Shown: piece after piece, positions 1-7,060 of the stretch
How positions within the stretch are numbered: the stretch's first letter is position 1
How the letters are laid out: every line of letters begins with the position of its first letter
Origin: Coriobacteriales bacterium
GTDB lineage: Bacteria; Actinomycetota; Coriobacteriia; Coriobacteriales; UBA8131
Length of the DNA stretch: 14,502 bases
Assembly: GCA_031268525.1 (NCBI GenBank)
Contig: JAIRXA010000187.1
Span: forward strand, 1-14,502
Direction of reading: 5' to 3'
Program-made: the position numbers and the translations under genes
Notes under the pieces: model-generated
The model's input: only the letters and a program-made list of their open reading frames with translations
Told to the model about the DNA's origin: nothing
Database searches by the model: none

Positions 1-48
1 GTATAGTTGTAGGGTAAACCTCAGAGATGAAAGGAGAGAAGGCAGACC

Positions 49-112
49 TTTCAAGTACATTTATTTCTGAGGCAACGAATGGTATTTCAAGTACTTTTTA
101 TTTTGAGGCAAT
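49..112. repeat. Two 28-bp imperfect direct repeats
   Basis: Copy one is at 49-76 and copy two at 85-112, with 23 of 28 bases identical and a period of 36 bp. Both begin tttcaagtac and end with gaggcaa. In frame 2 each copy also ends in an in-frame TGA, so the unit could be a duplicated 3' end of a gene that lies left of the window. It could equally be a pair of protein-binding sites. Confidence 0.6.
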
Positions 113-128
113 ACGGCAGGCTTTCTTG

Positions 129-150
129 GGCTACTGTCAGGCTACTGTCA
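129..150. repeat. 11-bp tandem duplication across the regulator stop codon
   Basis: The unit ggctactgtca occurs at 129-139 and again at 140-150 without a gap. The second copy contains the reverse-strand stop codon of the LuxR gene at 148-150. This looks like a slipped-strand duplication; it leaves the protein end unchanged. Confidence 0.6.
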
Positions 151-1752
151 GGTAAATTGGCTTCGCTCGATTTCTACGATTTCGACAAGTTCCTGACGCG
201 AATGTATGTCGAGTTTTGCATAGATGCTTTGCGTGTGCGCATGCACGGTGTTGGGTGAGATGCTCAAGCGCTTCGCGACGCTCTCGCTGCTTCGGCCCAA
301 GGCCAATTGTTCAAAGATGTCCTGCTCGCGTGCGGAGAGTCGTGCGGTTCGCCCGATGAGCTTACAGGCCTGGTTGAAGGGTCGTTCAGGATCTCGGGTT
401 TCCCTGTTGTTTTGCCGACTGGCATCAGACACGCTTCGCAACTCATCGGATTCATGCCACCTGGCAAAATCATTGTCGCTGTCGGGGAACGAGGAGATGG
501 GTAGCATTCTGTCGATGTCGCGTTCCGGAAACACAAACGTCATGATGGCAAGAAGAGCTATGACTGAAGCTGCACACATGGCTATCCCCATGGCAGTGCC
601 TGTCAGAATCGATGTGAAGTTCACGCCAAAATACCATCCGATTGACATCCCCGCCATGAAGACGCCTCGGCCGAAGCCGAACACGATAACGGGAGAGATG
701 CGTTCTTTGTAGACGACAAAAGCCAGGAGACACCAGACGAGAAAATCGAACACGCTGAAAACGAAGTTGACCAGAAGAGCAAAGGGGATGTTGACGATAT
801 CGAAAAGGGGGCCTATCGACATTACCGCAGCGAGGATGGCCATGGCCACCAGGTAAAGTTTTCTCAGATTGCTCCTTTGGATAAAATGCACGGCATAGAA
901 AAAGACGGCGACGAAGAAGACGAGGCGTCCGAGCATGGTGCCATCGTTCGCTGCAACCATTTCGCCTGGAGTGCTGGCTCCAACCACAAGACGCTGGATC
1001 ACCGATGCCGTTATCGTAAAAATGAAGATTGCAACCATGAATTTCCAGAATGTCGACGGCAAGAGACGAAGGCCCTGCAAAGCCTCTCGTCGTGCATCGT
1101 CATCAGGCACAGAAGGAGTATCGCTTGCCTGCAAAGGAGGCGGAATGGCAACCAGTACAGAAGCAATGAGGGGTAGGAGCACAAATGCGAGCAGGCCCCC
1201 TAAATCAGGGCCACCTTCAAGGAAGACGAAACTCTTATTCCCCAGCACGAAGAAGTTGACCAGAGGAGCCAGGCAAAATGAGAGGGCCGTGTAGATAAGG
1301 GCCCTCCGTGGTTTGAGCATGCGATACAGACAACCGCACTTCAGGAACAGGAAGGCCATGCCGATACCGTTCAAAAAGGCGCCAATGTGGGCAAGCCCGC
1401 GGAGGTCCACGTAATAAAAGCCAGTAATGATGGTGAGGGAGCCTGTCACGGCAAACGAACTGAACAGCACAACGCGACTGCGGGAAGCGAGTGTCGACTC
1501 AAAAAGACGACAGCAAAAAGGCGATAACAGCAAGATCACAGCAGCGGTAGTCATCGAGATGAGAAATATGGTGGGAAGGTTCGCCCCGCTATGCTCGCTT
1601 ACCGGGAGCCCGACAGTCCCTCCGTAGGTCAAGTATATCCATGAGAGACAGACGCCCAGACTCAGATAACGGATGCCCGGCCAAAATATCGCCAGGTCAT
1701 CAAGCAGGGTACGACGTTTTTTCGATTCGTGAAAATTGTTCGTGTTTTCCAT
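148..1752 (-). CDS. Membrane-bound LuxR-family transcriptional regulator
   Basis: The 534-residue product has a long hydrophobic N-terminal part (about residues 25-415) with roughly twelve membrane segments, an MFS-like arrangement, followed by a polar linker. A LuxR/GerE-type helix-turn-helix follows at about 472-527. The HTH core LSAREQDIFEQLALG, then SPNTVHAHTQSIYAKL, is canonical. There is no receiver or autoinducer-binding domain, so sensing is presumably by the membrane part. Such fused proteins are abundant in Eggerthellaceae and often sit beside molybdoenzyme operons they control; here the gene is divergent from one, which fits that role. Start choice: ATG at 1752 follows a weak AAGG; an in-frame GTG at 1770 adds six residues but has no ribosome binding site. 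The ligand is unknown. Confidence 0.88.
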   Translation of the reverse strand: MENTNNFHESKKRRTLLDDLAIFWPGIRYLSLGVCLSWIYLTYGGTVGLPVSEHSGANLPTIFLISMTTAAVILLLSPFCCRLFESTLASRSRVVLFSSFAVTGSLTIITGFYYVDLRGLAHIGAFLNGIGMAFLFLKCGCLYRMLKPRRALIYTALSFCLAPLVNFFVLGNKSFVFLEGGPDLGGLLAFVLLPLIASVLVAIPPPLQASDTPSVPDDDARREALQGLRLLPSTFWKFMVAIFIFTITASVIQRLVVGASTPGEMVAANDGTMLGRLVFFVAVFFYAVHFIQRSNLRKLYLVAMAILAAVMSIGPLFDIVNIPFALLVNFVFSVFDFLVWCLLAFVVYKERISPVIVFGFGRGVFMAGMSIGWYFGVNFTSILTGTAMGIAMCAASVIALLAIMTFVFPERDIDRMLPISSFPDSDNDFARWHESDELRSVSDASRQNNRETRDPERPFNQACKLIGRTARLSAREQDIFEQLALGRSSESVAKRLSISPNTVHAHTQSIYAKLDIHSRQELVEIVEIERSQFT

Positions 1753-1828
1753 TTGAGCCAATGCCTTCACTATCCGTAGATTCGGTAAAGCTCAATAGAC
1801 TTGGTGTAGCGTCTTACCTCCGTCTCCC

Positions 1829-1834
1829 ATTATA
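1829..1834 (-). promoter_or_regulatory. Candidate -10 box for the LuxR gene
   Basis: Read on the minus strand this is a perfect TATAAT, about 77 bp upstream of the chosen ATG. The sequence 17 bp upstream (acatct) is a poor -35, so the promoter may need an activator. The assignment is by pattern only. Confidence 0.3.
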
Positions 1835-1924
1835 AACATAGTTCTCATCAAAGATGTAGTGACGAGTTTGTAGGTGACCTAGCCGAATTCTGATTAGTCG
1901 GATTTTGATCGTTGATAAAGCGTT

Positions 1925-1941
1925 TGCGAGTAAAAATCGCA
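1925..1941. promoter_or_regulatory. Dyad TGCGA-N7-TCGCA, candidate operator
   Basis: Perfect 5-bp arms flank a 7-bp AT-rich centre, and the dyad overlaps a possible -35 element for the plus-strand operon. The spacing suits a dimeric helix-turn-helix protein. The regulator encoded next door is an obvious candidate, but this is inferred from position alone. Confidence 0.25.
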
Positions 1942-2020
1942 TTCGATTAACTACGTGGTTCGCTTACGCATAGTTTACCGTTTTTTAACAACGTAACAAC
2001 GAAGCCGAACAGGAGAGGCG

Positions 2021-2086
2021 ATGAGCACATCGAAGATCCCCAAAACTGAAAACTTAAGAGCTGGAGATCTCCTTCTCCTACCGTAA
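2021..2086 (+). CDS. Possible 21-residue leader peptide ending in a leucine run
   Basis: ATG at 2021 follows AGGAG with a 5-base spacer, one of the best ribosome binding sites in the window. The 21-codon frame ends RAGDLLLLP and TAA at 2084-2086, with four consecutive leucine codons just before the stop. A 7-bp hairpin begins 15 nt after the stop. A short translated ORF with a same-residue run followed closely by a hairpin is the classical form of a leader peptide. No homologue is known to me, and translation is unproven. Confidence 0.3.
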   Translation: MSTSKIPKTENLRAGDLLLLP

Positions 2087-2100
2087 GGCGCTGAGGTCTG

Positions 2101-2118
2101 AAGCGCTGAGGAGCGCTT
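2101..2118 (+). promoter_or_regulatory. Leader hairpin aagcgct-gagg-agcgctt
   Basis: Perfect 7-bp arms (2101-2107 and 2112-2118) close a 4-nt loop gagg, followed by only a few T residues. A second gcgctgagg at 2088-2096 repeats the left arm plus loop and could pair alternatively with the right arm. It could act as an attenuator, an RNA stability element or a translational control element. It is too T-poor for a confident intrinsic terminator. Confidence 0.35.
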
Positions 2119-2222
2119 TGATCTGGACGAGGAAGATATCGTCTGTACAAACAAATGGCGGACAACGTTTGAAGGAAAGGAGCTACGGGAGGTAATTGCC
2201 TGGAAGAGACCAGGAGGAGAAC

Positions 2223-2267
2223 ATGCGTCGCCAGCACAATCGAAAGCCAAACCGAATAAGGCAGTGA
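2223..2267 (+). other. Possible 14-codon basic leader ORF stop-start coupled to a GTG
   Basis: ATG at 2223 follows AGGAGGAG with an ideal spacer and encodes MRRQHNRKPNRIRQ before TGA at 2265-2267. The stop overlaps a GTG at 2264 that is in frame with the molybdoenzyme (a GTGA overlap). This could feed ribosomes into the catalytic gene by translational coupling. Alternatively, the purine-rich run is a standby site for the real start at 2294. Confidence 0.25.
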
Positions 2268-2293
2268 AAAAGGAAGAGAAGAAAGGTGCAGCT

Positions 2294-5200
2294 ATGAAAG
2301 AAAACAAGAAAGGGGCGTTGAGGTGGGCGCTGGACAACGACATAACACGCCGCTCGTTCATCGCTCTGGCTGCTGCAAGCGGTGTTGCCCTCACGGCAGC
2401 CTCGACGTCCTGGCCGCAAGCTCTGGCCGATGTAGCGAGCCCTCCGTCGGGGTCGCTACCAGATGGCAGCGGTCTTCAGCGTATCCGGTCCGTTTGTCGC
2501 GGGTGCGGCAAGTGCGAATGCGGTTGTTGGGTGACGGTTGACAACGGACGTGCCATCAAGGTCGAAGGCGACGAGTCCAGCGTTGGCTCTTACGGCAACT
2601 GCTGCGCCAAAAGTCAGGCATCTCTCCAGGCCTGCTACCACCCCGATCGTCTGCGGTACCCGCTCAAGCGAACCAAGCCCAAGGGTGAGAATGATCCTGG
2701 CTGGGTGCGGATTTCCTGGGATGAGGCTCTCAGTACGGCTGCGGCGAAGGTTGCAGAAATCAATGAGCAGCACGGCTTTGACTCGTTGTTTGCCATGAAT
2801 GGCACAGCACGTAACTGGTGTATGGCAAGCAATATGGCAATGAGCGGTATCCTGAATACCGTTAACGTTCACAAAGCTGGACAGATTTGCAAAGAACCAC
2901 GTATGCAGGCCTCGTTCATGCAGAGTTTCATGGGCTTTTGGATGGAAGTAACCGGTCGTCCACGCGTTTGGGTGCAATGGGGCACTGCCCAGGAGATGTC
3001 CAACTACGATGATTCCTGCCGCACGGCGGTAGACACCGGTATGAAAGCCGACCATTACATCATCGTCGATCCCCGCCTCACCAACCTGGGCAAGGAAGCA
3101 GACATCTGGCTGCCCCTACGTCCCGGTACCGATGGCGCCATGGCTCTGGGCTGGCTTAATGTCATCATCAATAAGGGTCTTTACAGCGAGACATGGGCAA
3201 AGCGTTGGACAGACCTGCCATTCCTCGTGTTGCCCGAAGACGAGTCCGCCACCAAGGGATGGGAAAACCCCACCATGAGGGACACGCATGATCCGGGCTT
3301 CATCACAACAAAACTCCTGAAGGAATCGGATCTCAGAGAGGATGGCTCCCCTTCCAAACTCATGGTCTGGGACAACATTGGCAACAAGCTCGCCTGGTAT
3401 GACAGAAACACAACGTACTGGGAAAATGAGTCCCCCCTCACCATCACGTCCGGACATGACCTCCCCGGTAAGGACGGCAATCAGCCAAACCTCCCGCCCG
3501 GAATAGTCCAGGGCTATGTCCCCGATCTGTCTGACTTCAGCCGCTGCGACCCGCTTATCGACCCTGCGCTCGAAGGCGAATACGAGGTCACACTGAAGAG
3601 TGGCAGGACCGTCAAGTGCAAGCCGGCCTGGGATTATCTCGTCAGGCATGTGAGCGCCTATGACCCACAGACAGTTGCTGAGATCTGCGAGGTCCCCGCC
3701 GAGGATATCATCGAAGCCGCTACACTTTATGCCACCCCCATCGATCCTTCCACCGGCTATGGCAACGGTCATATCAACTTCCAACTGGCGGTTGAGCACT
3801 CTTGCAACTCTGTCCAATGTTGCAGGATCCTCGACACCATCTGTGGCCTGACCAATAATCTGGACGTTCCCGGTGGCGGCCGCGGAGGCGGCGTCGGCCT
3901 CTTCGGCAATGCCGGAATGTTCGGCATGTTCGGTGGCCCTGGAATAGCCGATGGCAATCGCTATCTTGATACCCTCGGCGGTAGCGACATCCCCTATATG
4001 AAAAACGCCGGTAACAGGAGTGATGGAACCGCGATCTGGGATGCATGCAACCGTGATGTCCGCGCCCCCTATCCGCTGTATGGCGGCTGGAGCGGCAGCG
4101 GCGATTTCATGAGCAACTCAAACCCCGTGTGGGCTTTTGAGGGCCTCAAGCAGCTTGACTTCTTTGTTGTTCTCGATCTTTGGCACACTCCCCAATCGCA
4201 GCTTGCCGATCTCCTGCTGCCCGCCCGTCACTGGCTGGAAATAGACTGCACACGCACCAGTCAGGCTCCTCATGTCGGAGCCCAGGAAGGTGCAACGTGT
4301 AAATGCGTCGAGCCCCTGGCGGACACCTGGTTTGACCCCGATATAGTGACCCAGTTCTGCAAGCATCTGAATGTGCCATGGAATCCCTTTGGGCAGACTG
4401 ATGATGAGAAATGGCCGTCTTCTTTGCAGCAGTTGGATGACTGCGCACGCAACTATGAGATCCGAGGCTATCTTGACGGCTATGAAGGGGACGGGCCGTG
4501 GGAGAAGTTCAAGAGCCTCTATCAGGAGCAGGGCTTCCTGAACATGAAGCTGGTCATACCTGAAGGCGTGGGCACCTACCGCCGCTACGAATTCGGGGTA
4601 TGGGGCACCGAGCCTGCACCAGCAACCCCTGCCATGACTGGCTTTAGCGGCACGCCTTCCCGCAGGCATGAGATTTGGTCGACTCTGGCCGAGACCACAC
4701 ATTCGGTGGAGCGCCCCTTCTCAGAAAGCGGCACAAGGGACATCCCCTATTTCTCACGCCCGGACGAACTGAATGGCGAATGGCTGACCAGAGAGATCGG
4801 TCCCTTTACGCTGCCAACCTATACAGAGCCGCCCGAAGGGCCACGAGTCCAGCCGGAGCGAGCAAGGGAGTATCCGTTTATCTGCACTACCGGGCGTCGT
4901 ATCCCGGTCTACTTCCACAATGAACACCGTCAACTTCCCTGGTGCCGTGAGAATTGGCCGGTTCCGCGTGTTGAGATCAACCCCGCCGATGCCGAAGAGT
5001 TGGGCATCAGGCAGGGCGACTGGGTATGGATTGAGACTGAACGCCACAAGATCCGTCAGTGCGCCGATCTGTACTACGGCATCAAGCGCGGTGTCATCAA
5101 TCTGGAGCACTCGTGGTGGATGCCCGAGTTTAAGGGCGTAACAAAGGGCTTTGAGCTTGTCGGCTGCAATACGCTGATCAATAAGGACCTCCGCGACCCC

Positions 5201-5413
5201 CTGATTGGTTCCAATCATTTACGTGCCTACAACGTCAAGATATACAAGGCCACGGCAGAGAACAGCCCGTTTAACAACCCGGTGCCTTGCGACTTTGACG
5301 GCACAGAGATGATCACGTCGGCAAGTGATCCTCGACTGAAGGAATGGCTGCCCGTCTATGACAATGAAGAGAGCAGGGCCAACTACGCTGAAAGGAATAA
5401 GGTGCAGCTATGA
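2294..5413 (+). CDS. Tat-exported molybdopterin oxidoreductase catalytic subunit (DMSO reductase superfamily)
   Basis: This 1039-residue protein is the catalytic subunit of an exported respiratory molybdoenzyme. A twin-arginine signal, TRRSFIA at residues 18-24, precedes a hydrophobic stretch. A [4Fe-4S] site is formed by C71, C74, C78 and C104, with the usual Lys two residues after the last Cys. The molybdopterin core includes KAGQICKEPR, where Cys199 is the likely metal ligand, and the IVDPR and LPLRPGTDGA motifs. A dinucleotide-binding C-terminal domain lies at about 860-985. Cys rather than Ser as ligand, the length (DmsA is about 800 aa), and an EGEYEVTLKSGR-type segment place it nearer acetylene hydratase and catechol dehydroxylase-like enzymes than DmsA; the substrate is unknown. 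The ATG at 2294 is chosen because it shares the 15-nt string aaggtgcagctatga with the next gene's start; GTG at 2264 would add ten residues. It overlaps the next gene by 4 bp (ATGA). Confidence 0.93.
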   Translation: MKENKKGALRWALDNDITRRSFIALAAASGVALTAASTSWPQALADVASPPSGSLPDGSGLQRIRSVCRGCGKCECGCWVTVDNGRAIKVEGDESSVGSYGNCCAKSQASLQACYHPDRLRYPLKRTKPKGENDPGWVRISWDEALSTAAAKVAEINEQHGFDSLFAMNGTARNWCMASNMAMSGILNTVNVHKAGQICKEPRMQASFMQSFMGFWMEVTGRPRVWVQWGTAQEMSNYDDSCRTAVDTGMKADHYIIVDPRLTNLGKEADIWLPLRPGTDGAMALGWLNVIINKGLYSETWAKRWTDLPFLVLPEDESATKGWENPTMRDTHDPGFITTKLLKESDLREDGSPSKLMVWDNIGNKLAWYDRNTTYWENESPLTITSGHDLPGKDGNQPNLPPGIVQGYVPDLSDFSRCDPLIDPALEGEYEVTLKSGRTVKCKPAWDYLVRHVSAYDPQTVAEICEVPAEDIIEAATLYATPIDPSTGYGNGHINFQLAVEHSCNSVQCCRILDTICGLTNNLDVPGGGRGGGVGLFGNAGMFGMFGGPGIADGNRYLDTLGGSDIPYMKNAGNRSDGTAIWDACNRDVRAPYPLYGGWSGSGDFMSNSNPVWAFEGLKQLDFFVVLDLWHTPQSQLADLLLPARHWLEIDCTRTSQAPHVGAQEGATCKCVEPLADTWFDPDIVTQFCKHLNVPWNPFGQTDDEKWPSSLQQLDDCARNYEIRGYLDGYEGDGPWEKFKSLYQEQGFLNMKLVIPEGVGTYRRYEFGVWGTEPAPATPAMTGFSGTPSRRHEIWSTLAETTHSVERPFSESGTRDIPYFSRPDELNGEWLTREIGPFTLPTYTEPPEGPRVQPERAREYPFICTTGRRIPVYFHNEHRQLPWCRENWPVPRVEINPADAEELGIRQGDWVWIETERHKIRQCADLYYGIKRGVINLEHSWWMPEFKGVTKGFELVGCNTLINKDLRDPLIGSNHLRAYNVKIYKATAENSPFNNPVPCDFDGTEMITSASDPRLKEWLPVYDNEESRANYAERNKVQL

Positions 5414-6105
5414 CTCAATATGCGATTGTGACCGACGTCAACCGATGCGTAGGTTGTCTGGCTTGCGTCAATGCCTGCAAAACGGTCAATGACGTGCCCC
5501 CTGGCAGCTTCTGGACCAAGACCATCCGCGTCGGTCCCCACCCCAAAGAAGGGGGAAGCGGGCAGTTCCCCGATGTCGAAATGTATTTCTTCACTTTACA
5601 CTGCCAACACTGCGAGTCCCCGCAATGCGTCTCCGTCTGCCCTACCGGCGCTTCCTACAAGCGTGAAGATGGTACGGTTCAGATTGACAAGGAGAGGTGT
5701 ATCGGCTGTCAGTTCTGCGTGATGGCCTGCCCCTACAATGTGCGTTACCTCAATGAGGAGAAAAAGGTAGTTGAGAAATGCACGCTCTGTGAGCAGAAGA
5801 TCGCCCAGGGCGAGTTGCCTCAGTGCGTCGCCCAGTGCGGTGGACGGGCGCGTTACTTCGGCGATCTTGACCAGGGTATCGACAATTTTGAAGGACCAGC
5901 GCCGTTGAATGTCGCCTGCACGGACGATACGGGAAAAACAAAGATCAACGATGTCAGCTACGAGGCGAATTTGCATAGCCGCGCCAAGCTGAAGGATGTG
6001 GTAAAGCCTTACGCAAGTAGTGATGTCTACCACTTGCCGGATGTGGGTAACGGGCCATCTGTTGCATATATCCTGCGTGATAAGAAATGGCATGGAGGTG
6101 TATAG
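5410..6105 (+). CDS. DmsB-like electron transfer subunit with four [4Fe-4S] clusters
   Basis: This 231-residue ferredoxin-type protein has sixteen cysteines in four sets: C13/16/19/23, C65/68/73/77, C97/100/103/107 and C124/127/139/143. That is the standard arrangement of DmsB, PhsB and NrfC-type subunits. It should bind the catalytic subunit and relay electrons from the membrane anchor to its [4Fe-4S] centre. It has no signal peptide, as expected for a partner exported by hitch-hiking on the Tat signal of the catalytic subunit. Its ATG overlaps the preceding TGA (ATGA) and has the ribosome binding site aaggtg. The membrane subunit follows after 2 bp. Confidence 0.95.
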   Translation: MTQYAIVTDVNRCVGCLACVNACKTVNDVPPGSFWTKTIRVGPHPKEGGSGQFPDVEMYFFTLHCQHCESPQCVSVCPTGASYKREDGTVQIDKERCIGCQFCVMACPYNVRYLNEEKKVVEKCTLCEQKIAQGELPQCVAQCGGRARYFGDLDQGIDNFEGPAPLNVACTDDTGKTKINDVSYEANLHSRAKLKDVVKPYASSDVYHLPDVGNGPSVAYILRDKKWHGGV

Positions 6106-6107
6106 TA

Positions 6108-6986
6108 ATGGAAATTCAATGGCAACTGATAGTCTTCACTCTGTTGATTTGCCTGGGTTCAGGCACCTTCGCCATAACCGGTCTGTTGGCAGCACTCGGG
6201 AAGGGTGAGGAAATCCGTCTCCCCGCTCTGGCCGTTTCTTTGGTATCCATGCTGATCGGTGGCATTGCCTCATTGTTCCACGTACAACATTGGGAGCGTA
6301 TGTTTAATGGCTTTGGCCACCTGACCTCCGGTATCACCCAGGAGATCATTGGTCTGGCGTTGGTGGTAGTGGCTATTGCCGTCTACTTTGTGGTCTCACG
6401 CAAAGGGGCTGCGCCCAGGTGGGCTGGATGGATGGCCATGGCAGTGTCGCTGCTTATGATCGTTGCGATGGCCCATTCCTACATCATGCCTTCACGCCCG
6501 CTTTGGGACAATGTCCTTCTGTACGTCTATTACCTGGCAAATTTTGTCATGTTCGGCGGATTGGCAGTCATCCTGCTCTACGGCATCAAGGGAAAGGATT
6601 CTCCCTTTGCATGCAAGATCACTCTCGTCGGTGGCGCCCTCCAGCTTGTCGCGGCGATCGGCTATGCCGTATTGATCCCGTCACTGGCGAATAAGTTCAG
6701 CATAGTCGATTTTTACTTCGATCCAAACAACCCAACCAAGGAGATGATGGACCCGAATGCGATCTTCTCCGGCTTCCTTTCGGGAGAGGGCTTATTGCTG
6801 TTCTGGGGAGGAGCGTTGGCCCTGGGAGTCGTAATTCCGCTGGTGCTTGCCTTCCTTGCTCAAAAGAAGTCCGGTACGACGCTTATCGGCTTCGCTGGCG
6901 TAGGCGCGGTGTCGGCTCTGGTGGGCGGCGTAGCATTCCGGGTGGTCCTGTATGTACTGGGTTTCAGCCTCTTTGTGTTTTACTGA
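6108..6986 (+). CDS. DmsC-like integral membrane anchor subunit
   Basis: This 292-residue, strongly hydrophobic protein has about eight membrane segments and matches the DmsC family in length (E. coli DmsC is 287 aa) and in features such as the SLFHVQHWERMFNGFGHL and LTSGITQEI segments near the N-terminus. It would anchor the complex and oxidise menaquinol, passing electrons to the DmsB-like subunit. ATG at 6108 is preferred because it sits 9 nt after GGAGG; an upstream in-frame ATG at 6087 lies inside the preceding gene without a good site. A G/C-rich hairpin follows the gene and may separate this structural part of the operon from the accessory genes. Confidence 0.93.
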   Translation: MEIQWQLIVFTLLICLGSGTFAITGLLAALGKGEEIRLPALAVSLVSMLIGGIASLFHVQHWERMFNGFGHLTSGITQEIIGLALVVVAIAVYFVVSRKGAAPRWAGWMAMAVSLLMIVAMAHSYIMPSRPLWDNVLLYVYYLANFVMFGGLAVILLYGIKGKDSPFACKITLVGGALQLVAAIGYAVLIPSLANKFSIVDFYFDPNNPTKEMMDPNAIFSGFLSGEGLLLFWGGALALGVVIPLVLAFLAQKKSGTTLIGFAGVGAVSALVGGVAFRVVLYVLGFSLFVFY

Positions 6987-7001
6987 ACGTTTGGGATGTG
7001 T

Positions 7002-7039
7002 GGGGAGGGGGATGTTTTGCAAAAGACAATCCCTCCCCC
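7002..7039 (+). terminator. G/C-rich hairpin between the anchor gene and the accessory genes
   Basis: The left arm ggggagggggat (7002-7013) pairs with atccctccccc (7029-7039) with a small bulge around a loop of about 15 nt. No T-run follows, so full termination is unlikely. The hairpin could partially attenuate transcription or protect the 3' end of a processed upstream mRNA, lowering accessory gene expression relative to the structural subunits. Confidence 0.35.
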
Positions 7040-7060
7040 TTCTTGTGGGAAGGTATGCCC

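Larger units (their letters stand above)
27..155 (+). other. Possible 42-codon small ORF containing a 12-residue internal repeat
   Basis: An ATG at 27 opens a 42-codon frame ending in TAA at 153-155, overlapping the 3' end of the opposite-strand LuxR gene by 8 bp. The frame carries an internal duplication (SSTFISEATNG followed by SSTFYFEAIRQ), because the 36-bp period of the DNA repeat here is a multiple of three. No good Shine-Dalgarno sequence precedes the ATG. I do not recognise the peptide. It could be a real small gene, or simply a repeat region open by chance; I favour the second. Confidence 0.15.
1753..2020. promoter_or_regulatory. Divergent regulatory region between the LuxR gene and the molybdoenzyme operon
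   Basis: This stretch holds no convincing gene. It is more AT-rich than its flanks and contains several short dyads: TAGGT-g-ACCTA at 1871-1881, CCGA-N11-TCGG at 1883-1901, and TGCGA-N7-TCGCA at 1925-1941. A candidate plus-strand promoter is ttgcga (1924-1929), 17 bp, ttaact (1947-1952), which overlaps the last dyad. This is the expected location of operators for the divergent regulator. None of these sites matches a motif I can name. Confidence 0.45.

Noticed and set aside
148..1752. LuxR protein as a quorum-sensing receptor
   Set aside because: There is no autoinducer-binding domain; only the DNA-binding domain is LuxR-like, attached to a membrane domain.
2084..2101. In-frame TAA and TGA upstream of the catalytic gene as a possible selenocysteine or readthrough site
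   Set aside because: A TAA also interrupts the frame, no SECIS-like element is evident, and a complete Tat signal begins downstream at 2294.
1947..2394. Minus-strand open frames of 96 and 139 codons in the leader region
   Set aside because: The translations are Ser/Leu/Phe-rich antisense products of the purine-rich leader and of the Tat signal region, with no family resemblance.
3116..3817. Minus-strand open frame of 233 codons inside the catalytic subunit gene
   Set aside because: It lies wholly antisense to a well-supported gene, has no recognisable motif and no plausible ribosome binding site or operon context.
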